A DNA stretch of 40,056 bases, from the NCBI GenBank assembly GCA_900547555.1, contig URHG01000021.1, forward strand, positions 1 to 40,056. Reading direction: 5' to 3'. A program made the position numbers and the translations under genes. Positions 25,565-34,316 of the stretch are shown one piece after another. The notes beneath the pieces were generated by a model that was not told the DNA's origin, did not search any database, and saw only the letters and a list, made by a program, of their open reading frames with translations. The DNA comes from an uncultured Porphyromonadaceae bacterium (GTDB taxonomy: Bacteria; Bacteroidota; Bacteroidia; Bacteroidales; UBA11471). Numbering within the stretch: the first letter of the stretch is position 1; every line of letters starts with the position of its first letter.

Positions 25565-26278
25565 ATGACACAGTTAAGCGTAAATGTAAACAAAGTCGCT
25601 ACCTTGCGCAATGCGCGGGGAGGCTCTGTTCCCGATGTGTTGAAAGTCGCTCTCGATTGCGAACGTTTCGGTGCACAGGGAATTACCGTGCATCCGCGTC
25701 CCGATGAGCGCCATATCCGCTATGCCGATGTATATGCTTTGCGTCCGGCATTGCATACCGAGTTCAATATCGAAGGAAATCCTATCGGTAAATTCATCGA
25801 TTTAGTCTTGCAGGTGAAGCCAGCGCAAGTAACGATGGTTCCCGATGCCGTAGATGCTATAACTTCGAATGCGGGGTGGAATACGCGTGATAATTTCGAT
25901 TTCCTCAGCGAGACGGTCGACCGCTTTATCCAAGCCGGGATACGCACCTCCATATTTGTCGATGCCGACCTCGAAATGATAGAATGGGCGGCCAAGACGG
26001 GAACCGATCGTGTCGAATTATATACCGAACCTTATGCGTCGGGTTATGCCGCCGATCGTGAAAAGGCCGTTGCTCCGTTTGTCGAAGCTGCCAAGCTGGC
26101 GCATAAATTGGGTATGGGTGTGAACGCCGGCCATGATCTCAGTCTCGAAAATCTCCGTTATTTCCATGAGCAGGTTCCCCATATCGATGAAGTATCGATA
26201 GGTCATGCTCTGATTTGCGATGCCTTGTATTTGGGCCTTGAAGAAACGATTCGACGTTATTTGGATTGTTTGAAATAA
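25565..26278 (+). CDS. pdxJ: Pyridoxine 5'-phosphate synthase
   Basis: The start at 25565 (MTQLSVNVNKVATLRNARGG) gives 237 residues, the normal length. Conserved parts are the opening NVNKVATLRNARGG, ITVHPRPDERHI, and GMGVNAGHDLSLEN, all PdxJ signatures. It joins deoxyxylulose 5-phosphate and 3-amino-2-oxopropyl phosphate to pyridoxine phosphate, in vitamin B6 synthesis. A TATTTTTG -7-like box (25472-25479) lies about 85 nt upstream but no well-placed TTG. exbB follows after 28 nt, so it probably heads the pdxJ-exbB-exbD-tonB transcript. Confidence 0.96.
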   Translation: MTQLSVNVNKVATLRNARGGSVPDVLKVALDCERFGAQGITVHPRPDERHIRYADVYALRPALHTEFNIEGNPIGKFIDLVLQVKPAQVTMVPDAVDAITSNAGWNTRDNFDFLSETVDRFIQAGIRTSIFVDADLEMIEWAAKTGTDRVELYTEPYASGYAADREKAVAPFVEAAKLAHKLGMGVNAGHDLSLENLRYFHEQVPHIDEVSIGHALICDALYLGLEETIRRYLDCLK

Positions 26279-26306
26279 ATACTCATACGAATAAAAAATA
26301 TTTGAC

Positions 26307-27020
26307 ATGACTCTTTTGCTTTCTCTTTTGGCTCAAACCAATATGGTGGAACCGGTGCAGGCCGTCGCTCTTGAAGCTCAAACCGCAGTGCCGCCGTTGA
26401 ACCTTTGGTCGTTATCGCTTAAAGGCGGTTTCATCATGATTCCTATCGTGTTGTTGTCGCTGGTAACGATTTATATATTTGTCGAGCGTTTATTGGTGCT
26501 GCGCGATGCTGCCCGTCAAGACGACACTTTCATGCAGCGAATCAAAGATTATATTCATGCCGGAGATGTAGAATCGGCGTTGAACCTGTGTAAGAAAAAT
26601 CCTACGCCGGTGGCTCGTCTCGTAGAAAAGGGCATTACGCGCTTGGGACGTCCCATGAATGATGTGTTGGTGGCCATCGAGAATGTGGGAAATATCGAAG
26701 TGGCGAAACTCGAACGCCGTTTTACTTGGATTGCCACTACTGCCGGAGGCGCTCCCATGCTCGGATTCTTGGGGACGGTAACCGGTATGGTAAGTGCGTT
26801 TTATAGTATGGCGGCAGCCGGTGAGGCAGCCGATATCACAACGCTGTCGAGCGGTATTTATGAGGCTTTGGTTACGACGGTTGCCGGTCTTGTGGTAGGT
26901 ATTATCGCCTTGTTTGCGTATAATTATCTCGTTTCGCGCGTCAATACGGTTGTCAATCAGCTCGAAGCCAGTACGATGGAGTTTATGGATCTGCTTAACG
27001 AGCCGGCCAATAAAAAATAA
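26307..27020 (+). CDS. exbB: ExbB/TolQ-type proton channel protein
   Basis: This 237-residue inner-membrane protein has three hydrophobic segments (about 40-62, 150-172 and 185-210), and the family motif GGAPMLGFLGTVTGMVSAF followed by GIYEALVTTVAGLVVGIIALFAYN. With ExbD it uses the proton gradient to energise TonB (or TolA). The first 35 residues are a poorly conserved lead-in before the first membrane helix. exbD follows after 14 nt. Confidence 0.93.
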   Translation: MTLLLSLLAQTNMVEPVQAVALEAQTAVPPLNLWSLSLKGGFIMIPIVLLSLVTIYIFVERLLVLRDAARQDDTFMQRIKDYIHAGDVESALNLCKKNPTPVARLVEKGITRLGRPMNDVLVAIENVGNIEVAKLERRFTWIATTAGGAPMLGFLGTVTGMVSAFYSMAAAGEAADITTLSSGIYEALVTTVAGLVVGIIALFAYNYLVSRVNTVVNQLEASTMEFMDLLNEPANKK

Positions 27021-27034
27021 GGAGGAATATCGTT

Positions 27035-27448
27035 ATGGCACTCAAACGCAGAAATCGTATAGAAGCCTCTTTCAGCATGGCGTCGATGACCGATGTGATT
27101 TTCCTGTTGCTTATCTTTTTTATGGTAACGTCGACATTCGTTTTTCCGAACGCCATAAAAGTGAATCTGCCGCAGAGCAAACAGCAGGCAGCTGTGAAAC
27201 CGTTGGCCCGCGTTACCATCGATGCGTCGCTCAATTATTACGTTTCGGTGGGGAAGGCCAAAGCGGTGAAAGTGGCGTATGAAGAGTTGCCGTCATATTT
27301 GGTAGAGGCTCGGAATCAAGACCCCGAAATGTATTTTGCGTTATATGCCGATGAGAGTGTGCCTTATCGGGAGATAATGAAAGTGCTGAATGTTGCCAAC
27401 GATAACCAGTTGCGCATGGTGTTGGCTACTCAACCTGTGAAAGAGTAA
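27035..27448 (+). CDS. exbD: ExbD/TolR-type protein
   Basis: This 137-residue protein has a cytoplasmic basic N-terminus, one membrane helix (about 20-41) starting with the essential Asp20 (SMTDVIFLLLIFFMV), and a periplasmic domain. The Asp in the membrane helix is the proton-path residue of the family and is present. It works with the ExbB-type protein directly upstream and the TonB-type protein 10 nt downstream. Confidence 0.93.
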   Translation: MALKRRNRIEASFSMASMTDVIFLLLIFFMVTSTFVFPNAIKVNLPQSKQQAAVKPLARVTIDASLNYYVSVGKAKAVKVAYEELPSYLVEARNQDPEMYFALYADESVPYREIMKVLNVANDNQLRMVLATQPVKE

Positions 27449-27458
27449 TAGAATCGAC

Positions 27459-28214
27459 GTGGAAGAAAGAAAAAAGAATCGGTTGTTTGCGTTGACGGTA
27501 ACGATTGTCGTCCACGTCGCTATACTGTTACTGTTGCTTTTTTATACGTTGTCAGCTCCTGTTATACGGGAGAATGACGGTAGCGGGGTCGTTTTGCAAT
27601 TGGGAGTTATCGATGCCGAAGCGGGAACTTTTACGCCGACGGCAATGGTATCTCGTCCGCAGCCTGTCGAACCCGAACCTGTGGTTACGCAGGATATGGA
27701 AGAGACAGTTTCTCTCGATGATGAGAAACCCGAGCCGGTTGTCGTACCGGAAGAATCGGATAAAAAAGTCGAGCCTCAGCCCGAGTCCGAAACTTCACAA
27801 GTAGATGATTTATGGGCTGATGCGTTGAATAAGGGGAAGGCAGCCGACAGTATTGCGGCAAAAGGAGAAAAGAAAGGGTCGCCGCAAGGCTCGGCCGACT
27901 CCGGTGCACTGGCGGGTTCCCCCGGTTATGGCGATTATGATTTGGGTGGTCGCGGGCTGATAGGCCGTCTGCCCAAGCCCGAGTATGCCGGGACGAACGA
28001 TGAGGGAACGATTGTCGTGGAAGTATTGGTCGACCCGCAAGGACGGGTCATACAGGCAAATGTTACACCCTCGGGAAGCAAAGGAACTGCGGCTTCCAAT
28101 GTTACGCTTCGTAGCCGTGCCGAAGCGGCCGCACGGAAAGCGGTGTTTGAACATAAGCCTTCGGGTAATGAGAATCAGTGGGGTTCTATTACTTATTACT
28201 TTAAACAGAACTGA
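27459..28214 (+). CDS. TonB-family energy transducer
   Basis: The product is 251 residues from a GTG start. One N-terminal membrane helix (about residues 9-32, LFALTVTIVVHVAILLLLLF) is followed by a Pro/Glu-rich periplasmic linker (about 65-125), a Gly-rich stretch, and a C-terminal domain with GTIVVEVLVDPQGRVIQANVTPSGS, typical of TonB/TolA C-terminal domains. It should carry energy from the ExbB-ExbD pair to outer-membrane receptors. It could serve as a TolA-like partner instead; the linker is Pro/Glu-rich as in TonB rather than helical as in TolA, which favours TonB. Confidence 0.85.
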   Translation: MEERKKNRLFALTVTIVVHVAILLLLLFYTLSAPVIRENDGSGVVLQLGVIDAEAGTFTPTAMVSRPQPVEPEPVVTQDMEETVSLDDEKPEPVVVPEESDKKVEPQPESETSQVDDLWADALNKGKAADSIAAKGEKKGSPQGSADSGALAGSPGYGDYDLGGRGLIGRLPKPEYAGTNDEGTIVVEVLVDPQGRVIQANVTPSGSKGTAASNVTLRSRAEAAARKAVFEHKPSGNENQWGSITYYFKQN

Positions 28215-28298
28215 TATTTGGGGTGAGACGGGTAGCCGTTTTTCGTTGGGAACGAGTGCCTTGTCGGGAAAAGTTGTCTTGCTTTGGAAAAATGAGCG

Positions 28299-29771
28299 AT
28301 GAATAACGGAATTATTTTACTTGTCATATTAGCGGTTTATTTTGCCGTATTATTGCTTATCGGGCGTTTCTCGGGCGGTAAGTCCGATGATAATGAAAAT
28401 TTTTTTCTGGCTGGGAAATCGTCTCCGTGGTGGCTGGTGGCTATCGGTATGGTTGGCACATCTATTTCGGGAGTAACGTTTATTTCGGTTCCCGGTATGC
28501 CGTTGACGATAGATATGACCTATATGCAGACGGTTTTGGGATTTGTCGTGGGATATATCGTGATCGCCAAGATTCTGTTGCCTCTTTACTATCGACTCGA
28601 ACTCACATCGATATATACATATCTCGAACGCCGTTTCGGAATCTGTTCTTATAAAACCGGAGCCGTGTTTTTTTTCATATCCAAGATAATAGGGGCTGCT
28701 GCCCGTCTTTATCTTGTTGTGTTGATTTTACAGCGCATTGTGTTGGTCGATTGGAATGTGCCTTTCTGGCTTACGGCATTGGCCGTTGTTTTGCTCATCT
28801 GGCTCTATTCACACCGTAGCGGAATGCGGACGATTGTGCGTACCGATGCTTTACAGACTCTTTTCATGATAGGGGCGCTGTTGCTTATTTTGGCTCAGCT
28901 TATGTTGCGTATGCATCTCGATGTCGGAGGTGTCGTGGATACAGTAAGAAACAGTGGTATCGACCGTATTTTTGTTTTCGACGATTGGCAGACGAAACAG
29001 AATTTTTTCAAACAGTTTTTCAGCGGGATTTTTATTACGATCGTTATGTCGGGTCTCGATCAGGATATTATGCAGAAAAATCTGTCGATACGCACGTTGA
29101 AGGAAGCTAAGAAAAACATGTATATCTATGGTTCGGCTTTCGTACCTGTCAATCTGTTGTTTCTCGTCTTGGGTATTTTGCTGGTGGCTTTTGCCGGCCG
29201 GGAGGGAATCGCATTGCCCGAGAAAACCGATGAATTATTGCCGATGATGGCGACCGATTATCTCGGTTTCGGCGTATTATTACTGTTTAGTATAGGGATA
29301 GTTGCTGCGGCATTTTCGAGTGCCGATTCGGCATTGACGGCACTGACCACGTCGTTTTGTGTCGATATTTTGGGGGTCGACCGTCGACCGACCGTCGAGG
29401 CGGTTGCTATCCGTAAGCGGGCTCATATCGTTATATCGGTTCTTTTCTTTCTGATCATGTGCGTGATCGAAATGCTCAACGATACCAGCGTAATCGATGC
29501 GATTTATACCATTGCCGGATATACGTATGGTCCGTTGCTGGGGCTTTTTGCCTACGGACTTTTTATGAAGGGAAGCCCGCGAGACCGTTATATACCGGGG
29601 ATAGCGCTTGCTTCTCCGGTACTGTGTTATGTTTTGCAATGGTGGCTTGCTGCGGATTATGGCTACCATATGGGCTATGAATTGCTGATGCTCAACGGGT
29701 TGATAACTTTTGCCGGATTGATGTTGCTGTCGATAGGTCGGCCTGCAACCCGGCATTTTATGAGAGGGTGA
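28299..29771 (+). CDS. Sodium:solute symporter (SSS family), possible MurNAc-type sugar transporter
   Basis: This 490-residue protein has about 13 hydrophobic segments and the SSS-family features FFLAGKSSPWWLVAIGMVGTSISGVTFISVPG (read as two shorter conserved pieces) and GIVAAAFSSADSALTALTTSFCVDILG. It should co-transport a solute with sodium across the inner membrane. Its stop overlaps the SpoIID-like gene by 1 bp (TGATG), and the sugar kinase and murQ follow. In Tannerella forsythia an SSS-type transporter next to murK and murQ imports N-acetylmuramic acid; by position this may do the same. The substrate is inferred only. Confidence 0.85.
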   Translation: MNNGIILLVILAVYFAVLLLIGRFSGGKSDDNENFFLAGKSSPWWLVAIGMVGTSISGVTFISVPGMPLTIDMTYMQTVLGFVVGYIVIAKILLPLYYRLELTSIYTYLERRFGICSYKTGAVFFFISKIIGAAARLYLVVLILQRIVLVDWNVPFWLTALAVVLLIWLYSHRSGMRTIVRTDALQTLFMIGALLLILAQLMLRMHLDVGGVVDTVRNSGIDRIFVFDDWQTKQNFFKQFFSGIFITIVMSGLDQDIMQKNLSIRTLKEAKKNMYIYGSAFVPVNLLFLVLGILLVAFAGREGIALPEKTDELLPMMATDYLGFGVLLLFSIGIVAAAFSSADSALTALTTSFCVDILGVDRRPTVEAVAIRKRAHIVISVLFFLIMCVIEMLNDTSVIDAIYTIAGYTYGPLLGLFAYGLFMKGSPRDRYIPGIALASPVLCYVLQWWLAADYGYHMGYELLMLNGLITFAGLMLLSIGRPATRHFMRG

Positions 29772-31084
29772 TGATAGAGGAAGAACCTCATATTACGGTT
29801 GGTGTTCAGCATGGCAAGTCGATCGACTTCCGGTTGTGTGGGGTATTTACGACTCTCGAAAGTCGCCTTTTTCCTCCCGGGGAATATCGGGCGGAAGTTT
29901 TGGTAGGGAAAAGAGGTTTTATTTTGGGTACGGAGTATTATGAAGATTTGCGTCTCGTTCCATTGAATTCCGAAACTTTTTTTGATTTGCCGCATGTAAC
30001 CATCGGCATCGATTTTCATTGGCAACGGCAAGAGTGCCAGACTTTTTGCGGCATATTGCATTTGGTGTGCGACCGGGAGGAGATTTATGCGATCAACGAA
30101 GTATCCATCGAAGATTACCTTACCAGTGTCATATCTTCGGAAATGAGTGCGACATCTTCTCTCGAATTATTGAAAGCCCATGCTGTGGTTTCCCGCAGTT
30201 GGTTGTTGGCGCAACTGCCTCGTTTTAGCGGGCGTAGAGTATGTGAGAAGGGGGCGTGTGGAGATATGCATTCGTCCGGAGAGATTGTCCGGTGGTATGA
30301 TAGAGATGATCATGAACTTTTCGATGTTTGTGCCGACGATCACTGTCAGCGTTATCAAGGGGTAACGCGGGTGGCTACCCCGCAAGTGGTCGAGGCGGTG
30401 AAAGCTACTCACGGTGAGGTATTGATGTATGACGGTGCGGTTTGCGATGCCCGCTTCTCAAAGTGTTGCGGCGGTATGAGCGAGAGATTCGATGCTTGTT
30501 GGGGAGATGAGCCTCACGGGTATCTCCGGCCGGTATATGATGCCCCCGATGATAAACCGGTCATGGATCTTACAGTCGAACAAGAAGCGGAGCGTTTTAT
30601 CGGCAGCCGGCCCGATGTTTTTTGCAATACGGCCGATGCGGAGGTCCTTTCACAAGTCCTCAACAGTTACGATAGGGAAACACCCGATTTTTTCCGTTGG
30701 CAGGTACGCTATACCCAGTCCCGTCTTTCTGCGTTGGTTGCTGGTCGTTCGGGAATCGATTTCGGTACGATAACGGCGATCGAGCCGGTAGAACGGGGTG
30801 CCTCCGGTCGTATAATTCGTTTGCGCATTGTCGGTACACGACGTAAAATGATTGTCGGTAAGGAACTCTACATTCGGCGTATATTATCCTCTTCGCATTT
30901 GTATAGTTCGGCTTTTGTTGTACGACGCGACGGCGATGATTTTGTTTTCGACGGAGCGGGTTGGGGGCACGGTGTGGGATTATGCCAAATAGGGGCGGCT
31001 GTTATGGCGCATCGAGGCTATGATTACCGTTCTATACTTCGCCATTATTATCCCGGAGCCGGACTTGATATTTATTATCGTTGA
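29771..31084 (+). CDS. SpoIID/LytB-domain protein (amidase-enhancer type)
   Basis: This 437-residue protein has the two conserved SpoIID/LytB blocks: INEVSIEDYLTSVISSEMS with LKAHAVVSRSWLL near residues 110-145, and GAGWGHGVGLCQIGAAVMA with YRSILRHYYPGA at the C-terminus. Known members strip or bind peptidoglycan during turnover or sporulation; this organism does not suggest sporulation, so a wall-turnover role is likely. Its start overlaps the transporter stop by 1 bp. I see no signal peptide at this start, which is odd for a wall-acting protein. The location in a sugar-recycling cluster fits release or handling of wall fragments. Confidence 0.85.
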   Translation: MIEEEPHITVGVQHGKSIDFRLCGVFTTLESRLFPPGEYRAEVLVGKRGFILGTEYYEDLRLVPLNSETFFDLPHVTIGIDFHWQRQECQTFCGILHLVCDREEIYAINEVSIEDYLTSVISSEMSATSSLELLKAHAVVSRSWLLAQLPRFSGRRVCEKGACGDMHSSGEIVRWYDRDDHELFDVCADDHCQRYQGVTRVATPQVVEAVKATHGEVLMYDGAVCDARFSKCCGGMSERFDACWGDEPHGYLRPVYDAPDDKPVMDLTVEQEAERFIGSRPDVFCNTADAEVLSQVLNSYDRETPDFFRWQVRYTQSRLSALVAGRSGIDFGTITAIEPVERGASGRIIRLRIVGTRRKMIVGKELYIRRILSSSHLYSSAFVVRRDGDDFVFDGAGWGHGVGLCQIGAAVMAHRGYDYRSILRHYYPGAGLDIYYR

Positions 31085-31154
31085 TTTCCCGCCGGGAGTA
31101 CGGCTAAGTTTGTGGAAAAATCATTATCTTGCGCCGTAATTATAAGCATTGTGT

Positions 31155-32000
31155 ATGATATTGATCGCCGATAGCGGGTCGACCAAGACCGAATGGTTGC
31201 TGGTGGGTAAACAGGGTATTGAGCGTACATTCCGTACCTCGGGTATCAATCCCTATTTTCTCGGAGAGGAAGAAATACGTCGTGTCCTTACCCGGGAGGT
31301 TCTCGGAGAATTGCCCATCGAGCGTATTACCGATGTCTATTTTTACGGGGCGGGTTGTATCGGCTTGCCCGGTGAGATGTTATGCCTGCAACTGCATCGG
31401 GTGATAGGTCCCGATACGGTGGAGGTGAACAGCGACCTGATAGGTGCGGCACGGGCTTTGTGCGGCGATAAGGCCGGTATTGTGGCTATTCTCGGCACGG
31501 GATCTAATTCGGGATTTTATGACGGCCGCGATATAGTTCTCCAAACCCCTTCATTGGGATTTATTCTTGGTGATGAGGGAAGCGGCAGCGATTTGGGAAA
31601 ACACTTGTTGTCCGATGCGATGAAAGGATTGTTGCCCGAAGAACTGGCAAAGGCGTTTTTCGATCGCTATACTGTCTTCAAAAAAGATGTTTTGGAAGCC
31701 GTTTATCGTCGTCCGTTGCCCAATCGGTATGTCGCACAGTTCTCGTTGTTCATAAGGGAGCATCTCGACGACGCTTATTTGCGGGTACTTGTTGCGGAAC
31801 GTTTCGAAGCGTTTTTCCGGCGTAATGTTTTTGCATATCCCTATAAGGAGTATCCGGTATGTTGTGCCGGGTCGGTTGCTTACCATTATTCCGATTTATT
31901 GCGGGAGGTTGCCGATACTTTGTCGATAAATCTCGGGCCGGTATTATCTTCTCCTGGAAAAGCGTTGGCTCACTATCATGCTGAGCGTATGTCCGAATAA
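31155..32000 (+). CDS. BadF/BadG-type amino-sugar kinase (MurK-like)
   Basis: The ATG at 31155 gives 281 residues. The N-terminal phosphate-binding loop ADSGSTKTEWLLV, the second loop AILGTGSNSGFYDG and GFILGDEGSGSDLG show an ASKHA-fold kinase of the BadF/BadG/NagK group. Members phosphorylate N-acetylglucosamine or N-acetylmuramic acid; the MurK enzymes of Clostridium and Tannerella use both. murQ begins 4 nt after its stop, so a product of MurNAc 6-phosphate, the MurQ substrate, is the best guess. Which sugar it prefers cannot be read from the sequence. Confidence 0.85.
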   Translation: MILIADSGSTKTEWLLVGKQGIERTFRTSGINPYFLGEEEIRRVLTREVLGELPIERITDVYFYGAGCIGLPGEMLCLQLHRVIGPDTVEVNSDLIGAARALCGDKAGIVAILGTGSNSGFYDGRDIVLQTPSLGFILGDEGSGSDLGKHLLSDAMKGLLPEELAKAFFDRYTVFKKDVLEAVYRRPLPNRYVAQFSLFIREHLDDAYLRVLVAERFEAFFRRNVFAYPYKEYPVCCAGSVAYHYSDLLREVADTLSINLGPVLSSPGKALAHYHAERMSE

Positions 32001-32004
32001 AAAT

Positions 32005-32847
32005 ATGGAAGAATTTCAGAAATTGACAGAATGCCCGTCATTATACAACCGTCTCGAAAAAAAAACGGTGGGAGAAATATTGACGGAAATCAATGCCGAG
32101 GATCATAAAGTGGCCGATGCCGTGCATGCAGCCATTCCCCAGATTACCCGTTTGGTGGAACAACTTGTGCCGCGAATGCGTAAAGGAGGCCGGCTTTTTT
32201 ATATGGGGGCAGGGACGAGCGGTCGTCTGGGTGTACTCGATGCTTCGGAAATACCTCCTACTTACGGAATGCCACAAGGACGGGTTATCGGCCTTATTGC
32301 CGGTGGCGATACGGCTTTGCGCCGTTCGGTCGAGTCGGCCGAAGATATGGAGCAGAAAGGTTGGGAGGAGTTGCAGACTTATCACGTTATGTCTCTCGAT
32401 ACGGTCGTCGGTATCGCCGCTTCGGGTACGACACCTTATGTGATAGGCGCTTTGCGCCGGTGTAGAGAGGAGGGGATTCTTACGGCATCGATCGCCTGCA
32501 ATCCCGGTGCGCCGGTATCGCAGGTGTCGGAAATACCGATCGAGGTGGTTACCGGCCCCGAGTATGTAACCGGCAGTACACGTATGAAAGCCGGTACTGC
32601 ACAAAAGTTGGTGCTGAACATGATATCTACGGCAACGATGATCGGCTTGGGGCGGGTTGAGGATAATCGTATGGTATACATGCAACTTACCAATAAGAAA
32701 TTGATAGACCGGGGGACTCGCATGATTGCGGAGTCGACGGGGTTGCCTTATGATGAAGCGTGTGAATGGTTACGGTTGTACGGCTCGGTAAGTCGGGCAG
32801 TGGAGGTTTTCAAGGAAAGCCGTCTTTCCGGAAATAAAGATTTGTAG
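32005..32847 (+). CDS. murQ: N-acetylmuramic acid 6-phosphate etherase
   Basis: The start at 32005 (MEEFQKLTECPSLYNRL) gives 280 residues. The SIS domain has GAGTSGRLGVLDASEIPP with catalytic Glu82 (Glu83 in E. coli MurQ), and Glu113 (SAED) matches the second catalytic acid. It cleaves the lactyl ether of MurNAc 6-phosphate to give GlcNAc 6-phosphate and D-lactate, in cytoplasmic recycling of peptidoglycan sugar. It follows the kinase by 4 nt and precedes the glycosyltransferase by 2 nt, so the order kinase-murQ is kept as in known MurNAc pathways. Confidence 0.95.
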   Translation: MEEFQKLTECPSLYNRLEKKTVGEILTEINAEDHKVADAVHAAIPQITRLVEQLVPRMRKGGRLFYMGAGTSGRLGVLDASEIPPTYGMPQGRVIGLIAGGDTALRRSVESAEDMEQKGWEELQTYHVMSLDTVVGIAASGTTPYVIGALRRCREEGILTASIACNPGAPVSQVSEIPIEVVTGPEYVTGSTRMKAGTAQKLVLNMISTATMIGLGRVEDNRMVYMQLTNKKLIDRGTRMIAESTGLPYDEACEWLRLYGSVSRAVEVFKESRLSGNKDL

Positions 32848-32849
32848 AG

Positions 32850-34316
32850 ATGAAAAGATCTAAGATACGATGTTTCCTTTCTTATACTTCCGATGAGGAA
32901 GTGCGTTCGGCGGTTGAAGGTTTTGGGGTCTCTCCCCATGTCGAGAGCGTATATCTCTTGGCTGCCGATGATTCGGTAGTCGTGCCCGGTTGTCGTCTTT
33001 TATCCGGTTCGGTGTATATGACTTCGACTTTGCGCCGTATGGCAGAGGAAGCCGGCGATGGATATATGCTGATTTCTTTGCCCGGAACCGCTTTCGTTTC
33101 CGGCAGTAATCTTTGTTCCCGTTTGTTGGCGGTGGCAGAAGATACGCGTTCTCCTCTTATATATTCCGATTCATGGAAAGAAGAAAACGGTACAAGACGG
33201 CCGAGTCCCCATATCGATTGTCATGAAGGATCGTTGAGAGATGATTTCGATTTCGGGACGTTGTTCTTCCTTCGGGCCGAAGATTTTGTGGAGGCCGTTT
33301 CCGAAATGGAAAGCGATTACCTTTATGCGGCTTTCTATGATCTCCGTTTGCGCCTTTCCCGACGGGGCTGTTTGTTTCATTTGCGGGAAATGCTTTATAC
33401 CGAACGACCTGTTGTCATGCCGGAAGGCGAACGGCAATTCGATTATGTCGATCCGCGCAACAGGTCGGTGCAAATGGAGATGGAAAGTGCGTGTACCCGC
33501 CATTTGCAGGCTGTCGGGGCATGGCTGCCTCCCATAGAGCGCAGTGTCGTATATGATGAGGAGGACGATTTTCCTGTCGATATATCTGTTATCATTCCGG
33601 TTTATAATCGGGTGCGGACGATTGCCGATGCAGTGCGTTCGGCGTCGGAACAGCAGGGAGATTTTACCTATAATATTATTGTCGTCGACAATTATTCAAC
33701 CGATGGTACGACCGAATTGTTACAGTCGCTTGCCGTTGAAAATCCTCGACTGATACACCTTATCCCCGAGGAAAAAGGCTCCGGTATCGGCGGTTGTTGG
33801 AATTACGCCGTGAATCATAAGGCTTGCGGTCGGTTTGCCGTGCAACTCGATAGCGATGATTTGTATAAGGGGGCCGATGCGTTACAGCGGATTGTGGAAG
33901 TATTCCATCGCGAAAAGTGCGCTATGGTGGTCGGTAGCTATGAACTGACCGATTGGGATTTACGACCTTTGCCTCCCGGACTTATCGACCACCGTGAGTG
34001 GAGCGATGAGAACGGTCATAACAATGCTTTGCGTATTAACGGATTGGGTGCACCCCGGGCTTTTTATACTCCGTTATTGAGGGAAAATCCGTTTCCCGAT
34101 GTAAGCTATGGAGAAGACTATGCCGTAGGGTTGCGCTTTTCCCGCGAATATAAGATCGGCCGTATTTACGACTCGCTTTATCTGTGTCGTCGTTGGGAGG
34201 GAAATTCCGATGCAGCGCTCGATACGGAACGAATAAACCGGAATAACGCATATAAAGATAGCTTGCGGTTTATAGAGCTTGCCGCCCGGAAGAAAATGAA
34301 CCATGAAAATCGATAA
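32850..34316 (+). CDS. Family 2 glycosyltransferase with extra N-terminal region
   Basis: This 488-residue protein has a GT2 domain from about residue 243: DISVIIPVYNRVRTIADAV, IIVVDNYSTDGT, and the metal-binding AVQLDSDDLY (a DxDD variant), then GEDYAVGLRFSREY near the end. The first 240 residues resemble a degenerate second GT-A fold (it opens with strands and has an acidic stretch IYSDSWKEENG) and could be a binding partner domain. No membrane segment is seen. It overlaps the DUF4922 gene by 14 bp and follows murQ by 2 nt. The sugar donor and acceptor are unknown. Confidence 0.85.
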   Translation: MKRSKIRCFLSYTSDEEVRSAVEGFGVSPHVESVYLLAADDSVVVPGCRLLSGSVYMTSTLRRMAEEAGDGYMLISLPGTAFVSGSNLCSRLLAVAEDTRSPLIYSDSWKEENGTRRPSPHIDCHEGSLRDDFDFGTLFFLRAEDFVEAVSEMESDYLYAAFYDLRLRLSRRGCLFHLREMLYTERPVVMPEGERQFDYVDPRNRSVQMEMESACTRHLQAVGAWLPPIERSVVYDEEDDFPVDISVIIPVYNRVRTIADAVRSASEQQGDFTYNIIVVDNYSTDGTTELLQSLAVENPRLIHLIPEEKGSGIGGCWNYAVNHKACGRFAVQLDSDDLYKGADALQRIVEVFHREKCAMVVGSYELTDWDLRPLPPGLIDHREWSDENGHNNALRINGLGAPRAFYTPLLRENPFPDVSYGEDYAVGLRFSREYKIGRIYDSLYLCRRWEGNSDAALDTERINRNNAYKDSLRFIELAARKKMNHENR

